NCBI GenBank assembly: GCA_022495995.1
Contig: JAFEMH010006987.1
Location: 16,001 to 80,000, forward strand
From: Adenophora triphylla var. japonica
Lineage: Eukaryota; Streptophyta; Magnoliopsida; Asterales; Campanulaceae
Direction of reading: 5' to 3'
Length of the DNA stretch: 64,000 nt
Shown: positions 23,813 through 35,828 of the stretch, in pieces
How the letters are laid out: each line of letters starts with the position of its first letter
Numbering within the stretch: position 1 is the stretch's first letter
Translations under genes and position numbers: made by a program
The notes under the pieces: model-generated
Seen by the model: only the letters and a program-made list of their open reading frames with translations
Databases searched by the model: none
What the model was told of the DNA's origin: nothing

Positions 23813-24882
23813 AAAATTATATTACTTCATAGGAAGCATGGATCACGAAATGAAACTAAATATTCCATCCGACCGAAATAAAATACAAGACTACTTTTGT
23901 TTTTTATGGATGAACTAAAATTTAACCACAACTTCATAAAAAATAGTTTGAATTAACCCAAATATTCCACCTTCTCACTCCCCGTTTTATAACTTTCCAC
24001 CTATTACTCTCAACTTTGTATTTTAACTTCCCCCTCCCCACACCCTTATATTTACTACATGATTTTTTTATTAATTTATTTTTTTATAACCATGGATAGC
24101 AATAGAGTATGAATTTTATTTTTTTATAGTTTCAAACTAATGCGTGTCCCATAAAAATGTATTAAATATTTGAAAATGTTTGTTGTTATTGATAGTTTCT
24201 GCTTCACCGAAAAAACAAGCGGCCAGTTTGATAAATTGAATTTCAAACTAATGCGTGTTCCTTAAAAATGTATTAAAAATTGCAAAAAGTTATTATTAAG
24301 TGACTCTCATTTCAATTTTATAATTTTTTATTTTAAGTTGGCTTGTCACACCACTTTATAATTATGAGTTGGCTTGTAGTTCATTAATAACATTACCCGC
24401 TTTGTCCAGTTTTAAATAAATTTCGTACATTGACTTAACTAGTCAACTAATTAAAATTTTGATCAAAAAGTTATAGAAATTTGATTCTAGCCCTACTATT
24501 CTAAAAAATAATTTTTGATGCACGAATAACAACACTATTCATTGGAGTAATTATTTTTAAAATTTCATGAAAATAAATAATCTTTCCTTAAATGATAGTC
24601 AAAATTTAACTTATTTAACCAAAAAATCAAAGTACAACATTTATTACGAGGCAAAGGGAGTAGTATTTATGATGCTTAATAATAATGGATAATCACATCA
24701 TTTACAACATTTATTATGAGGCAAAGGGGTACTATATTTATGATGCTTATTAATAATGAATAATCACATCATTTACAATAATGTAAAGGTAAAGTCACGT
24801 CATTTTTTTTTGAGGCAAAGGGGTACTATATTTATGATGCATATTATGAGGCAAAGGGTCAGTCGCATTACTTTATAGGACG
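23813..24882. repeat. AT-rich DNA with imperfect ~90-bp repeats
   Basis: 23814-23910 is nearly identical to 29839-29935 (GAAACTAAATATTCCATCCG and CAAGACTACTTTTGTT in both). 24640-24882 holds about three imperfect units of TTATGAGGCAAAGGGGTACT and AATAATCACATCATTTACAA. The young copia element is inserted in the last unit. No gene seen. Confidence 0.6.
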
Positions 24883-25152
24883 TGATAACAATGAAAATAT
24901 GGGAAGAAATATGCTTAATGTATTAATCTTGGGCCAATGTTACATACATATATATACACGTAGGGTATCTCTAGTAAATGGAAGGAATTTCTACTATAAG
25001 GAAATAGACATGCCTTATGGGAAAATATACAACCTACCAAATATTAAACATGGAAAATATTAAAGCTAAACAAGGAGAGGTCAACCAGAAGATTTGAGTT
25101 CACGTGATTGATGCTAGTCTCCATATTGCCATATTGCTCATTTTCACTAATA
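24883..25152 (-). repeat. 3' LTR of Ale-like copia
   Basis: 270 bp, plus-strand TGATAACAATG...CACTAATA, so the element-sense LTR opens TATTAG where TGTTAG is usual. Two substitutions separate it from the 5' LTR. Confidence 0.92.
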
Positions 25153-25159
25153 CTCCCCC

Positions 25160-28100
25160 TCAAGTTGGCGCATGAACGTCGTGTGTGCCCAACTTGCGTA
25201 ATAGAAATCGGAATTGGCGTCGTCCGAGTGCTTTAGTAAATATGTCAGCCGGTTGCAGTTGCGACCGCAAATGAGCTGTAACAATGTTTCCTGCTTGAAC
25301 TTGCTCTCGGACATAGTGGCAGTCAATCTCTATGTGTTTTGTTCTCTCATGAAAAACCGGATTTGCTGCAATGTGAATAGCCGATTGACTATCACAATGC
25401 AGTGGAATGGAGTCCTTGTGATCCACTTCCAAAGATGCCAAAAGTGACTTTAGCCATATCAGCTCACTAGTCACCGGAGCCATAGCGCGATATTCTGCTT
25501 CCGCTGATGAACGTGACACTGTTTGTTGCTTCTTTGTTTTCCAAGACACCGGTGATTGTCCAAGCATGACAATGTATCCCGTAACTGATCGTCGCGTGAT
25601 TGGACATCCTGCCCAGTCTGAATCGCAAAATGCCTACAACTTCAAATCACCATCCGCCCGAAGTAGGATTCCCTGTCCCGGATTACCTTTTAGGTATCTC
25701 ACGACCCTCATGGCTGCCTCAAAGTGATCCTTACGAGGTGCTTGCGCAAACTGCGACAACACATGTACAGAATATGATATTTCAGGACGAGTAATAGTCA
25801 AATAAATTAAACGTCCAACCAAACGTCTGTAGCTTGATGCATTGGTCACCTCCTCGCCTTTGGCTAATGCAAGTTTTTGTCCTTCTTCCATTGGATAATC
25901 AGCTGGCTTTGCTCCAAGAAGACCACTCTCCGAGATGATATCGATAGCATATTTTCTTTGACTAAGGAGCAATCCTTGTGACGAACGTGCTACCTCGATA
26001 CCGAGGAAGTACTTGAGAGGCCCCAAGTCCTTGGTATGGAAGCATTCATTCAAATACTTTTTGAATGTTACACAAGAGATTGAATTATTACCCATCAAAA
26101 CAAGATCATCTACGTACACCAAAAGTCCCATAAAAACTTCTCCTTTGCGATATGTAAAAAGTGAATAATCAGCAAGAGATTGAACAAAGCCGTACCGCTG
26201 CAGAGCCGATGTCAACTTGGAAAACCAGTTTCGTGATGCTTGGCGAAGCCCATAAAGTGATTTATGAAGTTTACATACCATGTCACTTCTGGACGCCTTA
26301 AATCCAGGGGGTAATCTCATATATACCTCCTCATCTAGTTCACCATGAAGAAACGCATTGCTCACATCCATTTGGTGAAGTTCCCATCCCTTTGTGACAG
26401 CAACAGTCAAAAAAACTCTAACAGTTACAAGCTTTGCCACCGGTGCAAACGTCTCATGAAAGTCTAATCCCTCAATTTGAGTGAATCCCTTTGCCACCAA
26501 CCTTGCCTTGTAACGTTCCACTGTTCCATCAGAGTTATACTTCACCTTGTACACCCACTTGCAGTCAATAGGTTTCTTTCCAGGGGGTAAGTGCTCTATT
26601 GTCCAAGTCTTGTTTGCCTCCAAAGCTTCAATCTCCTTCGACATGGCCTTGCACCAATTTTCATCTTTTACTGCCTCAAAATAGTCTTTAGGTTCTTTAT
26701 GCAATGATATGGCTGCCAAGAATTCCCTATGCCTGTGAGAAAACTTATCAAATGTTACATAATTAGCAATCGGATAAGGAGTACCTGAGGGCCTTTCATG
26801 TCGTGGTGGCATTAAAAGGGGGTCAGCCTTAGTTTCTGAACCATATGGATTTTCTCCAACGCAAGCCGTATACACAACATAGTCATTCAAATGTGAAGGC
26901 AATCTAGTAGTCCTCTTGTGTCTGACTTGTTCCGGTTCAGCATTGTTGGGTAGTTCAGTACTACTCCCCCTCTCGTCTATGCTAGGGTTATGTGTCTCAT
27001 TTTGTGTCTGCTCATCAACAAGTCCTCCCTCAAAATTCTCATCATCAGCAAGGGAAATATCATGATGTATCCAACCATCATTTTCAGCATGTTTCTCCTT
27101 AGTTGCAACCTCTGTGTACGAGAAAATGTTCTCCTGAAATGATACATCTCGAGAATAAAAGAAAACAATTTCTTCAAGGTCATATAACCTCCACCCCTTT
27201 TTTCCGTATGGATACCCCACAAAGATGCACCGCCTGCTTCGACTCCCAAACTTATCCTTTTGTCTAGGGTTATTATGAGCAAAACACAAGCACCCAAAAA
27301 CTTTTATGTGCTCGTAAGATGGTTTCACTCCAAACAAGATTTCATGTGGTGATCTTCCCCGAAGTGTAGTGGTGGGTGTTCGATTTATTAGGTGTGCAGC
27401 AGTTAATACACACTCTCCCCAAAACTCAACTGGTAAGGATGCTTGAAAGCGTAAAGCTCTAGCCACCTCCAATATATGTCTATGCTTACGCTCTACCCTC
27501 CCGTTTTGTTGGGGTGTGTCCACAAGACTTGTATCGTGGATCATGACATTTTCTTGATAGAATTCTGTTTCAAATTCTAACCCATTATCACTTCTAACTT
27601 TTTTTATTACTTTTCCGAACTGGGTTTTCACCATGGTACAAAATTCTATTAAGAACCGACGAGCTTCACTCTTTTCTTTCATAAGGAAAACCCATACTGC
27701 ACGACTAGAATCATCAACAATTGTAAGAAAATAATGTGCACCACATGATGCAGGAATACGATAATGCCCCCATATATCAACATGAATCAAATCAAAACAC
27801 TCTTTTGCATTATTATTGCTTAACGGAAAAGGAGAACGAGTTTGTTTTGCTCGATAACAAGCCTCACAAGGTTCGTTATTATTCAGACAGCTCAAACTAT
27901 TAATAACAGGAATAAATCGTAAATTCTGACTTGATTGATGTCCCATACGCCTATGCCATGTCGTATGAAGGTCTACCCCATCCGTCCGCATAACTGTCTG
28001 CTCCTTGAAAAACTTGAAGTGATAGACCCCCCCTTTTTGCTCACCCACTCCAATCGGGTTCCTCGAGGTGTGGTCCTGTATCAGGCAAAGCTTATTAGTG

Positions 28101-29455
28101 AACGTTACTTGACAGTTTAACTCATTTATTAATTGGCATATGGAAATTAAATTACAATTCAAACTTGGTACATATAGAACATCACTCAGTATAATCTCTG
28201 TGCTTAAGATGACTCGACCACGCTTTGTAGCGTCGGTCTTTGTGCCATTTGGTAAGAGAACAGATGTGGGAGGAGTATCAATAATGTCACTCATCAAATC
28301 TAGCCTTCCTGTCATATAAGTAGAGGCCCCACTATCAAGGATCCAAGTAGTAGTCTTACCAGAAAGTTTCTCAGTAGTGTCTGTGGTTCGATCCAAAAAG
28401 CTTACTAAGCGTTGGATTTGTTCTGTTGAAAGGCCAGGAATTGCAACTTGACTTGCTCCATCATTCACGGACGAACTCGCAATCTGGTTGACATGGGCTG
28501 CTTTTGCTTGAATTGCACGACCCGACCCCCAAGTGTTTTGTACGCGACCTCGTCCATTCTCTTGTTTCCCACGACCATGCTCTCCTTTGTTCCCTTTGTA
28601 CCAATGAGGGTACCCAACTAATTCAAAGCATTCAGAGACCTCATGTCCATGCTTATTGCAATTGGAGCAAAGCTTCTCATTGGTTTGTTGCTTGCCCCAA
28701 ACATTAGGCTTTCCTCGCATCATCTGCTGCGCTGCCAAAGCAACAACTTCCACCCTCTCTTCTTTTCCTCTTGCAACTGATCGATGCCTCTCTTCTCGAG
28801 TGACCATCGAATACACCTTGCTTAGAGATGGCAAAATCTCCATCCCTAGTATTTGGGACCGAACAGTACCGAATACTGCATCCTCCAAGCCCATCAAAAA
28901 TTGATGAACCTTCTCCTCCTCTCGTTCCTTCAAAATCTCATTCACTGCACCACAAGTGCAGCTTGGAACTTTAGAGTAACTACCAAGTTCTTCCCACATT
29001 CCCTTGAGCTTCGTATAATATGACATTACTGACATACCTTGTTGCCGTATAGAGGCTATCGCTGCCTTAAGCTCATGGATACGTGGTGCATTTCCTATGG
29101 AAAATCGCTCTTTCAGATCATCCCATAAGCGCTTCGCCGTGTCCATGTAAGCCACACTTGGCTGGATAGATTTCTCAATGGAATTAAATATCCATGAGAT
29201 AATCATTGAATTGCATGCGCCCCAAGCCCTGATTTCCGCCTCATCTTGAGTCGGTTTCGTCAGAGTTCCGTCGATAAAGCCAAGCTTGTTCTTTGCCCTG
29301 AAGGCATTCATCATTGCCTTCTCCCACATATCATAGTTCTCCCCATTCAACATACATGACGTGATGACAGCACCTGGGTTGTCTGATGGATGCAAATAGT
29401 ATGGAGATGAAGGATCCAAACCTTTCTTTTGGCTTGGCTCAGCCATACTACTCAA
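25160..29455 (-). CDS. copia gag-pol polyprotein, one internal stop
   Basis: The frame spans 1431 codons, read from ATG at 29455. Order: gag ([20 protein letters not shown], about residue 37); CCHC zinc knuckle [14 protein letters not shown]; protease [13 protein letters not shown]; pre-integrase [10 protein letters not shown] with HHCC; integrase D-D-E in HVDIWG, RSDNG and GRVERKH; reverse transcriptase with [11 protein letters not shown] and the catalytic YVDDL; and RNase H from [10 protein letters not shown] through [11 protein letters not shown] to [10 protein letters not shown] single TAG at 25634-25636, just before FCDSDWAG, truncates RNase H, probably CAG to TAG. Everything else is open, so the copy was recently competent. 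Products would copy the element RNA into DNA in cytoplasmic particles and integrate it. Confidence 0.95.
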
Positions 29456-29523
29456 GGTTGAATGGTTTGAGGTTGGAGAAAAATGATCTTAAGGGTAGGG
29501 TTATTAAGCCAGCTCTGATACCA

Positions 29524-29793
29524 TGATAACAATGAAAATATGGGAAGAAATATGCTTAATGTATTAATCTTGGGCCAATGTTACATACATATATATACAC
29601 GTAGGGTATCTCTAGTAAATGGAAGGAATTTCTACTATAAGGAAATAGACATGCCTTATGGGAAAATATACAACCTACCAAATATTAAACATGAAAAATA
29701 TTAAAGCTAAACAAGGAGAGGTCAACCAGAAGATTTGAGTTCACGTGATTGATGCTAGTCTCCATATTGCCATATTGCTCATTTTCTCTAATA
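29524..29793 (-). repeat. 5' LTR of Ale-like copia
   Basis: 270 bp, followed on its right by the GGACG target copy; differs from the other LTR at one position in AAACATGAAAAAT and one in TTTTCTCTAATA. Confidence 0.92.
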
Positions 29794-29935
29794 GGACGCA
29801 TGATGAATAATCACATCATTTCCAATAATTTAAAAATAAAATTATATTACTTTATAGGATGCATGGACACGAAATGAAACTAAATATTCCATCCGACCGG
29901 AATAAATTACAAGACTACTTTTGTTATTTATGGTC
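29794..29935. repeat. duplicate of 23.8-23.9 kb block
   Basis: Matches 23814-23910 almost base for base up to TTTATGG, then diverges sharply (TCGCGAATTTG here, ATGAACTAAAA there). The divergence point may mark the left end of the next element. Confidence 0.65.
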
Positions 29936-32505
29936 GCGAATTTGAATAGAGACCAACGCTGACGTGGTCTCAAATAATGGAGACCAAGGACATGGTCGCC
30001 AAGTATGAAAGTTAGCAACCACATAGTAGTCTCCAAACTTCTGTTTTTTTTTTTTTTAAAATATTCAAAATAAATTAAAATATATTATTTTAAAACATTT
30101 TCAAATCATTCCTTGATAATTCAGAAATATTTTAACAATTAATTATATAAATATAATGAAATTAAATTAAAAATAATTTTAAATTGAAAAATGACAAAAT
30201 ACATCAATTAAAAATAACAAAATACATCAATTCCTAATGAATCTCCAAAATACAGCCAAAAAATGTACTTACATTTCATTTTTCATATTTATTACACATT
30301 AAAAAAAATAAAACCCAAAAATTTACATTTCAAATCTAATACAAAGGCTACAATTTTGATTTCGATATAAATACAAAAACGCTAATATGTTTAAACTCCC
30401 CCAAATTGGGCGACGAAGCAGGGATCAGAATTGCCGCCGGAGATGGAGTAAAAGCGACAAAACTCTCAGAGATCTGAGGTGGTTCGAGCGTACAGCTGCG
30501 ATGTTCGTGAAAGCTAGCTTGGTCGAATCTGGATAGTTCGATCTTGTTTGAGAAGATGATGTTACCGATGAATATTGGAGAAGAAGAGAAGTGGCGAAGG
30601 GGCGGAGCCACCGTTGCCGTCGCCGGAGACGATGAAGGGTAGTGGCGTGGGTTGGGGAAAGGAAAGATGAGGAAGGCAGCCATGGATTATTCGAGGGGGA
30701 GAGTCGAATTGAGGGGGAAAGGGAGGGGTGGGATTCCGGTGATGGTCTCCGGTCCGGTGATGGGTTTGTGTGGAGAGAAATAGAGAGACGGAGAGAGAGA
30801 AATTGAGGAGGCGTGGTTTTTAAATTGGTTTTGTTAAACTGAGATAGATATTATGAGAGAGAAATAGGGAGTTAAATTATTGGTTTTGTTTGAAGAATTG
30901 TGGATCGTTGGATTGAATGTGTGAATGGTTGGATTTGGTTTAGTCATGATCCGCGTGATTAATTGAGACCCAATAAAACAATGCTACATGGCATTGTTTT
31001 ATTTCTTTAAAAATTATTATTAATAATGGTTAATAATAATACTAATAATGATGCTATTGTTAATTATTCAATTAAATAATTGAATATATAATTATTATTA
31101 TATAATTAATAATAATACTTAATAATAATATTAATAATAACTAGTAATAATACATAATATCAAAAAAGTAAATATTTTTATATTATATACTTTTATTTCT
31201 TTAAAAATTATTAGTAATAATACTTAATAATAATACTAATAATGATGCTATTGTTAATAATACTTAATAATAATACTAATAATTTAAACTATAAAATAAT
31301 ATTATGCCTGATATCAAAAATATTTATTATCAATAATATTTATTAATGAATTATTAATATTAATTATTTAATATTAATAATAGTACTAATAATTAATTAT
31401 GCCTAATAAATTTTTAAAAAAAACTTCCTTACCAAAAAAAGTCTAAAATATTTATCTCAATTCAAAAAATTTTTTTTTTAAAAAATAATACTTAATAATA
31501 ATATTAATAAAAACTTTCTTACCAAAAAAAGTCTAAAATATTTATATACTTTTATTGTAAATTATTCAATTAAATAATTGAATATATTAATAATTATTAT
31601 TATATAATTAATAATAATAATGTTATTAATTAATAATAATACTCATTAATTTAATAATTTAAACTTCTAAGAAATATTAATATACCTAAGTAATAATTGA
31701 TACCCTATACCCTATACCCTATATCCTATAGGGTATACCCTATACCTTATACCCTATATCCTATAGGGTATACCCTATACCCTATAGGGTATACCCTATA
31801 CCTTATACCCTATAGGGTATACCCTATACCTTATTCATTATACCCTATACCCTATACCTTATACCCTATACCTTATACCCTATACCCTATAGGGTATACC
31901 CTATACCTTATACCTTATACCCTATACCCTATACCCTATAGGGTATGCCCTATACCGTATACCCTATACCCTATATCCTATAGGGTATACCCTATACCCG
32001 TAAGGATATTTTTTTAAAAAAATTATATAAAATAAGTTTCAAAAAATGTAGGTTTATACCTAAACATATACACCCTCCGTCCCGTTTAAAGCTTCAAAAA
32101 ATGTAAAAAAACAGTTTTTAAAAGAACAGGGACCACATAGTGGTCTCCAAAATAGGGACCACATAGTGGTCTCCAATTATTTGCAACCATTAAAAGAACA
32201 GGACCACATAGTGGTCTCCAAAATAGGGACCACATAGTGGTCTCCAATTATTTGCAACCATTAAAAGAACAGGGACCACATAGTGGTCTCCAAAATAGGG
32301 ACCACACAGTGGTCTTCAAAATAGGGACCACACAGTGGTTTCCAATTAAATGAGTGGTCACCATATCAAAATAGGGACCACACAGTGGTCTCCAATTATT
32401 TGCAACAATTTGTTGGTCGCAACATTTAAAATATTTGGTCTCTACTTTGCGTCCATCCTTTTGGTCTCCAAATTTAGTCTCCAAATTTGTTTATTCTAGT
32501 AGAGC
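29931..32505. mobile_element. candidate TIR element with GGTCTCC subterminal repeats
   Basis: The left part has GAGACCAACGC, GTGGTCTC and ACCACATAGTAGTCTCC near 29945-30035. The right part, 32116-32505, has many GGACCACATAGTGGTCTCC copies and ends ...TTTGTTTATTCTAGTAG, CACTA-like. Between them are a G/A-rich island at 30400-30800, whose minus frame is low-complexity, TAATAATA filler to 31690, and the CCCTATA array. No transposase is seen. It is uncertain whether both ends belong to one element, because the right end lies inside a Stowaway MITE. Confidence 0.4.
31701..31998. repeat. telomere-like (CCCTATA)n array with inversions
   Basis: About 300 bp made almost wholly of ACCCTAT heptamers and one-base variants (CCTTATA, CCTATAT), with at least seven head-to-head turns of the form CCCTATAGGGTATACCC. 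The unit differs by one base from the plant telomere repeat CCCTAAA. The open frame through it is a repeat translation. Confidence 0.9.
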
Positions 32506-32676
32506 CTCAACTCATTCTCTCTCCTACATTATTTTAATACTCACAACATCATTATAATTTACTATTCCCTCCACTCATTCTCTCTCCTATTTTCAAATTA
32601 CACTCACAATATTTTTTCTTCTCACCCGTTTTCTTAATTTGCGTGCAAAGCCCACCTTATGTTGGGACGGAGGGAG
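32071..32676. mobile_element. Stowaway MITE split by repeat insertion
   Basis: The left end CACCCTCCGTCCCGTTTAAA at 32071 and right end TTGGGACGGAGGGAG at 32676, both next to TA, belong to one Stowaway element like those at 10.8-13.4 kb. The middle is replaced by about 400 bp (32105-32505) of GGACCACATAGTGGTCTCC tandem repeats with a ~75-bp higher period. Confidence 0.75.
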
Positions 32677-32984
32677 TATACTTCAAGTTGCAAATGAAAT
32701 CTAGGAATCCACTCAATTAAAAATACGTGTTTTTCATGCTGCAGAATCATTTCTAATTGAGAATGAATCTATAATATAGATTTTTAAAATCATCTCCAAT
32801 TGAAAATATTTGTGCAAATATATTTAAATTAGTTTTCATTTCCAACGTGTACGATGTAGGATCACTTCTGATTGGGTAACAGAAAGGTGGCATAAATTAG
32901 TTTCAGGGTTAAGGAGAGAACATAAATTCAAAACTACACTAGAAATTAAAAAAAAAATTAATAACCAAAATGAGTGGTATAAAC
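32677..32984. other. no recognisable feature
   Basis: About 300 bp of AT-rich DNA between the split MITE and the gypsy LTR. No gene or repeat that I could support. Confidence 0.4.
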
Positions 32985-33728
32985 TGAATTACGAATGTGG
33001 GTCGTAACCGGGCAAGGTATAAGGGATTGAGCCCAAAATATAATCTATACAAGTCTCTAATACGACATAAGGAGTGGACTTTCCTATCTATGTTCGTCAT
33101 GCCTAATCGTCATTTCTCAATATATCGACCTAGACATATTAGAGTGAATCCAATGACTAAGGCACAATATTGATACATGCCGACCAAGACATCCATCAAA
33201 GCCGACCAGGGCGCCTCCAAATGTCGACAAGGGCATCATCAAATGACGTTGAGTCCCTCCTCGGTCATCATCCAGGACAAGGAAACGATCTTCCTTATCC
33301 TTGCTCTCCATTACTCGGCATTCATGCACGTCAACCAACATCACATGCCGAGTAGCATGCCTCCTAGGCACACGTCCAGAATGCTATTATCTAATCCTAC
33401 TCCAACGAGGATTGTGGGAATTTATAATCCCACTAGTATTATAACCCTCCTCTCACGTAACTTCATATTTAAAGATGAAATCTACATCCTACACCTATAA
33501 ATACATGTTATAATTCACATAATTCCGGTAACGCATATTTTGACTCTCATCTCTTGTCAATTGATTTGCTCTCTATATCACACGAATACTTACTCTCACG
33601 CCGGACGACATTTACCGGTGAAGCCCCGGCTTAGTTTACGTGTCTTCTCATCATTTTCAGGCTATTCAAACATTAATGATCCAACCTGCCGCTCGATTTG
33701 GGCTGATTCGAACGTTTTTGGCATCATC
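32985..33728 (+). repeat. Ty3/gypsy (Tat-lineage) LTR with PBS
   Basis: Diverged homologue of the LTR at 23042-23812, sharing the CCGGGCAAG, CGGTGAAGC and TTAGTTTACGTGT blocks in order. It is followed at about 33731 by TTTGGTTCCATTGCCGGGAA, a one- or two-base variant of the tRNA-Asp primer-binding site (TGGCGCCGTTGCCGGGGA) used by Tat-lineage elements. It is therefore a 5' LTR whose internal region is lost after about 120 bp. Confidence 0.65.
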
Positions 33729-33851
33729 GGTTTGGTTCCATTGCCGGGAAGCAATTCGTATTATCCGTTGAATAGCTTGCAAAATTCTTTCAATCTCTTA
33801 ATCCTAATGAAAGAAGGACACACTACAAATATTACTCCCGATTCTCTAATG

Positions 33852-34580
33852 AAGTGACTCAATCTCGTCTACCATAACTGCACTCCAATGGGCAGACTAT
33901 GGACATGTAACTGCTTCCTTAAAAGTGGTTAGCTCCGTAGGATCGGGCTTCACTTCCTCAACAACCTGAAGTGCATAAGACATTATGTATTTAAGACCAT
34001 ACCTCTCAGGAGGCTTTCAGAAATTAGCTCTTCTAGACATTCCCTGAGCCAATCCATATTCTTCAGGAATAGGTGACGAACTTTCTGGTGCTTCCGTTTC
34101 TGTAAGTAGATCATGATTAACATCTGATTATGGACTGCTCAACTTTGTAGTATTTTGTAGCTCCACCCGTTTATCAAAACTCCTTCTCAATCCCTCGGTT
34201 CTTATTTCCATCATCCACATGATAATAAGAAGTACATGACTCAATCTCGTCTCTCATAAGTGCACTACACTGGGCAGACACTAAACATGTAAATGCTTCC
34301 TTGAAAGTTTTTAGCTTCGTAGGATCGGGCTTCACTTCCTCAGCAACCTGAAGTGAATAAGGCATTATGTCTTTAAAACCATACCTCTTACGGGGCTTTC
34401 AGAAATTAGCTCTTCTAAACTTTCCCTGAGCCAACCCATGTTCTTCAGGAATATGTGATGAACTTTCTGGTGCTCTTCTAAACTGCTCAAGACTGTATTA
34501 TCTTGTAGCTCCACCCGTTTATCAAAACTCCTTCTCTATCCCTCGATTCTTATTTCCATCATCCACTTGATAATAAGAAA
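33852..34580 (-). repeat. tandem duplication of ~380 bp in the copia remnant
   Basis: 33852-34243 and 34232-34580 share long blocks in the same order (GGATCGGGCTTCACTTCCTC, GGCTTTCAGAAATTAGCTCT, GCTCCACCCGTTTATCAAAA), about 85-90% alike by eye. It is a local direct duplication of pol sequence after integration, or slippage during reverse transcription. Confidence 0.7.
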
Positions 34581-35310
34581 TACAACTAAAAGTTCTTAAG
34601 TTCGGGTAATCAACAGGTTTACCTGACCATACCTCATTGGGAACTTTGAGGTTGACACCTATGTGAGGTCCGAGATTTATCAAGTAACATGTTATACTAA
34701 CCAATTCTTCCCAAAACCATTTTAGATAACCCTGTATTGAAGAGCATGTACCTTTCTCTAGCGAACAATGTATGGTTCATGCGTTCTGCGACACCAATCT
34801 TCTGTGGTGTACCCGTGATAATGAGACATCTTGAAATACCCACTTCTTTATAGAACTCATCGAACTCGGTACTGCAAAACTCAAACCCATTATCTGTCTG
34901 GAGTCTCTTGATCTTCTTTCCTCTAATTCTCCACTAATGTATTCAAATGTCTGAAATTTGTGAGAGCCTCAATCTTGTGCTTCATAATAATAACCCAAGT
35001 CTTCCTTGAGTGATCATCGATCATAAACAAGAAATTCATGTGACCCCTTAATAATTCTTGATGTGAAGGTTCGCAACATTCAGAGTGGATGTAATCCAGA
35101 GTACCCTTCGTTCTATAAGCACCCTCTGGAAACTTGCTTCGCTGCATCTTACCAAGTAAACAATGCTAACAAAACTTAAGGTCCTTGACCTTATGGCCAC
35201 AAAAGACCATGATTTGCCTGTCTTCATCCCTCTGGTACTCATGTGCTCAAGCTTAATATGCCACAACTTTATCATATCCTTCTTGACCACCTGAGATGAT
35301 TCAACAAAAA
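34522..35310 (-). pseudogene. copia integrase remnant
   Basis: Minus-strand pieces: LWHIKLEHMSTRGM (pre-integrase HHCC region, near 35230), GTLDYIHSECCEPS and FLFMIDDHSRKTWV (integrase core start, D replaced by E in the first position, near 35000-35100), and ITCYLINLGPHIGVNLKVPN with EVWSGKPVDYPNLRTF (integrase C-terminal part, near 34600-34700). Frames change several times, so it is not functional. Confidence 0.75.
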
Positions 35311-35828
35311 TTGACCCAGAATGCGTTCTTTCTTAGAGGAAATACAAGAAGCTCAGCTTAAGGGCTCTCAGAACCATTTCAGAACCTTTGCAAACACAAA
35401 CTGCTCCACCTTTACCTTTCAAACTGTACCCTTTATTGTCTAGTATTTTAAGAGAAATCAGATTCTTTGTCATAAGTGGAGCGTGTCTCACATCATTCAA
35501 AGTGCAGAACTTACTGTCATGAGTCTGAAGCTATATAGAGCGAATACCAACTACCTTGCAAATAACACTGTTGGCTATATATATATTACTCTCACCTACC
35601 TGTTAATAAGTTGTAAACCACTCTCTCCTCAAACTAATATGGTAAGAATCTCTAGAGTAAAAAATCTACACATCTAACCGTCGTGCAAATTCTTTTGTTA
35701 CTATAGCATAATCCTCATCAGAACCGCTACTATCTAGTGCAACAACATTAGCTTCATAACAGATAGTAGGCTCAACTCACTACTTTCAAGGACAATCGGT
35801 GTTCCAATGTTTCTTCTCATATCAATAG

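Larger units (their letters stand above)
24883..29793 (-). mobile_element. nearly intact Ty1/copia (Ale-like), 4.9 kb
   Basis: Complete LTR retrotransposon on the minus strand. LTRs at 24883-25152 and 29524-29793 are each 270 bp and differ at only two positions. A 5-bp target duplication GGACG flanks it (24878-24882 and 29794-29798). The primer-binding site (minus-strand TGGTATCAGAGCT) touches the 5' LTR at 29511-29523. The polypurine tract (minus TTGAGGGGGAG) touches the 3' LTR at 25153. Compact size, short LTRs and a single gag-pol frame fit the Ale lineage. Near-identical LTRs indicate recent insertion. Confidence 0.95.

Noticed and set aside
30348..30683. 111-residue minus-strand ORF
   Set aside because: Pro/Ser-rich low-complexity island of the same kind as 8640-8990; no recognisable domain.
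31701..31998. A true chromosome end or telomere
   Set aside because: The unit is not CCCTAAA, orientation flips repeatedly, and normal DNA lies on both sides.
31697..32017. Open frame of Tyr-Pro-Ile repeats
   Set aside because: Produced by the CCCTATA heptamer; a 7-base unit gives a 7-residue repeat in any open frame.
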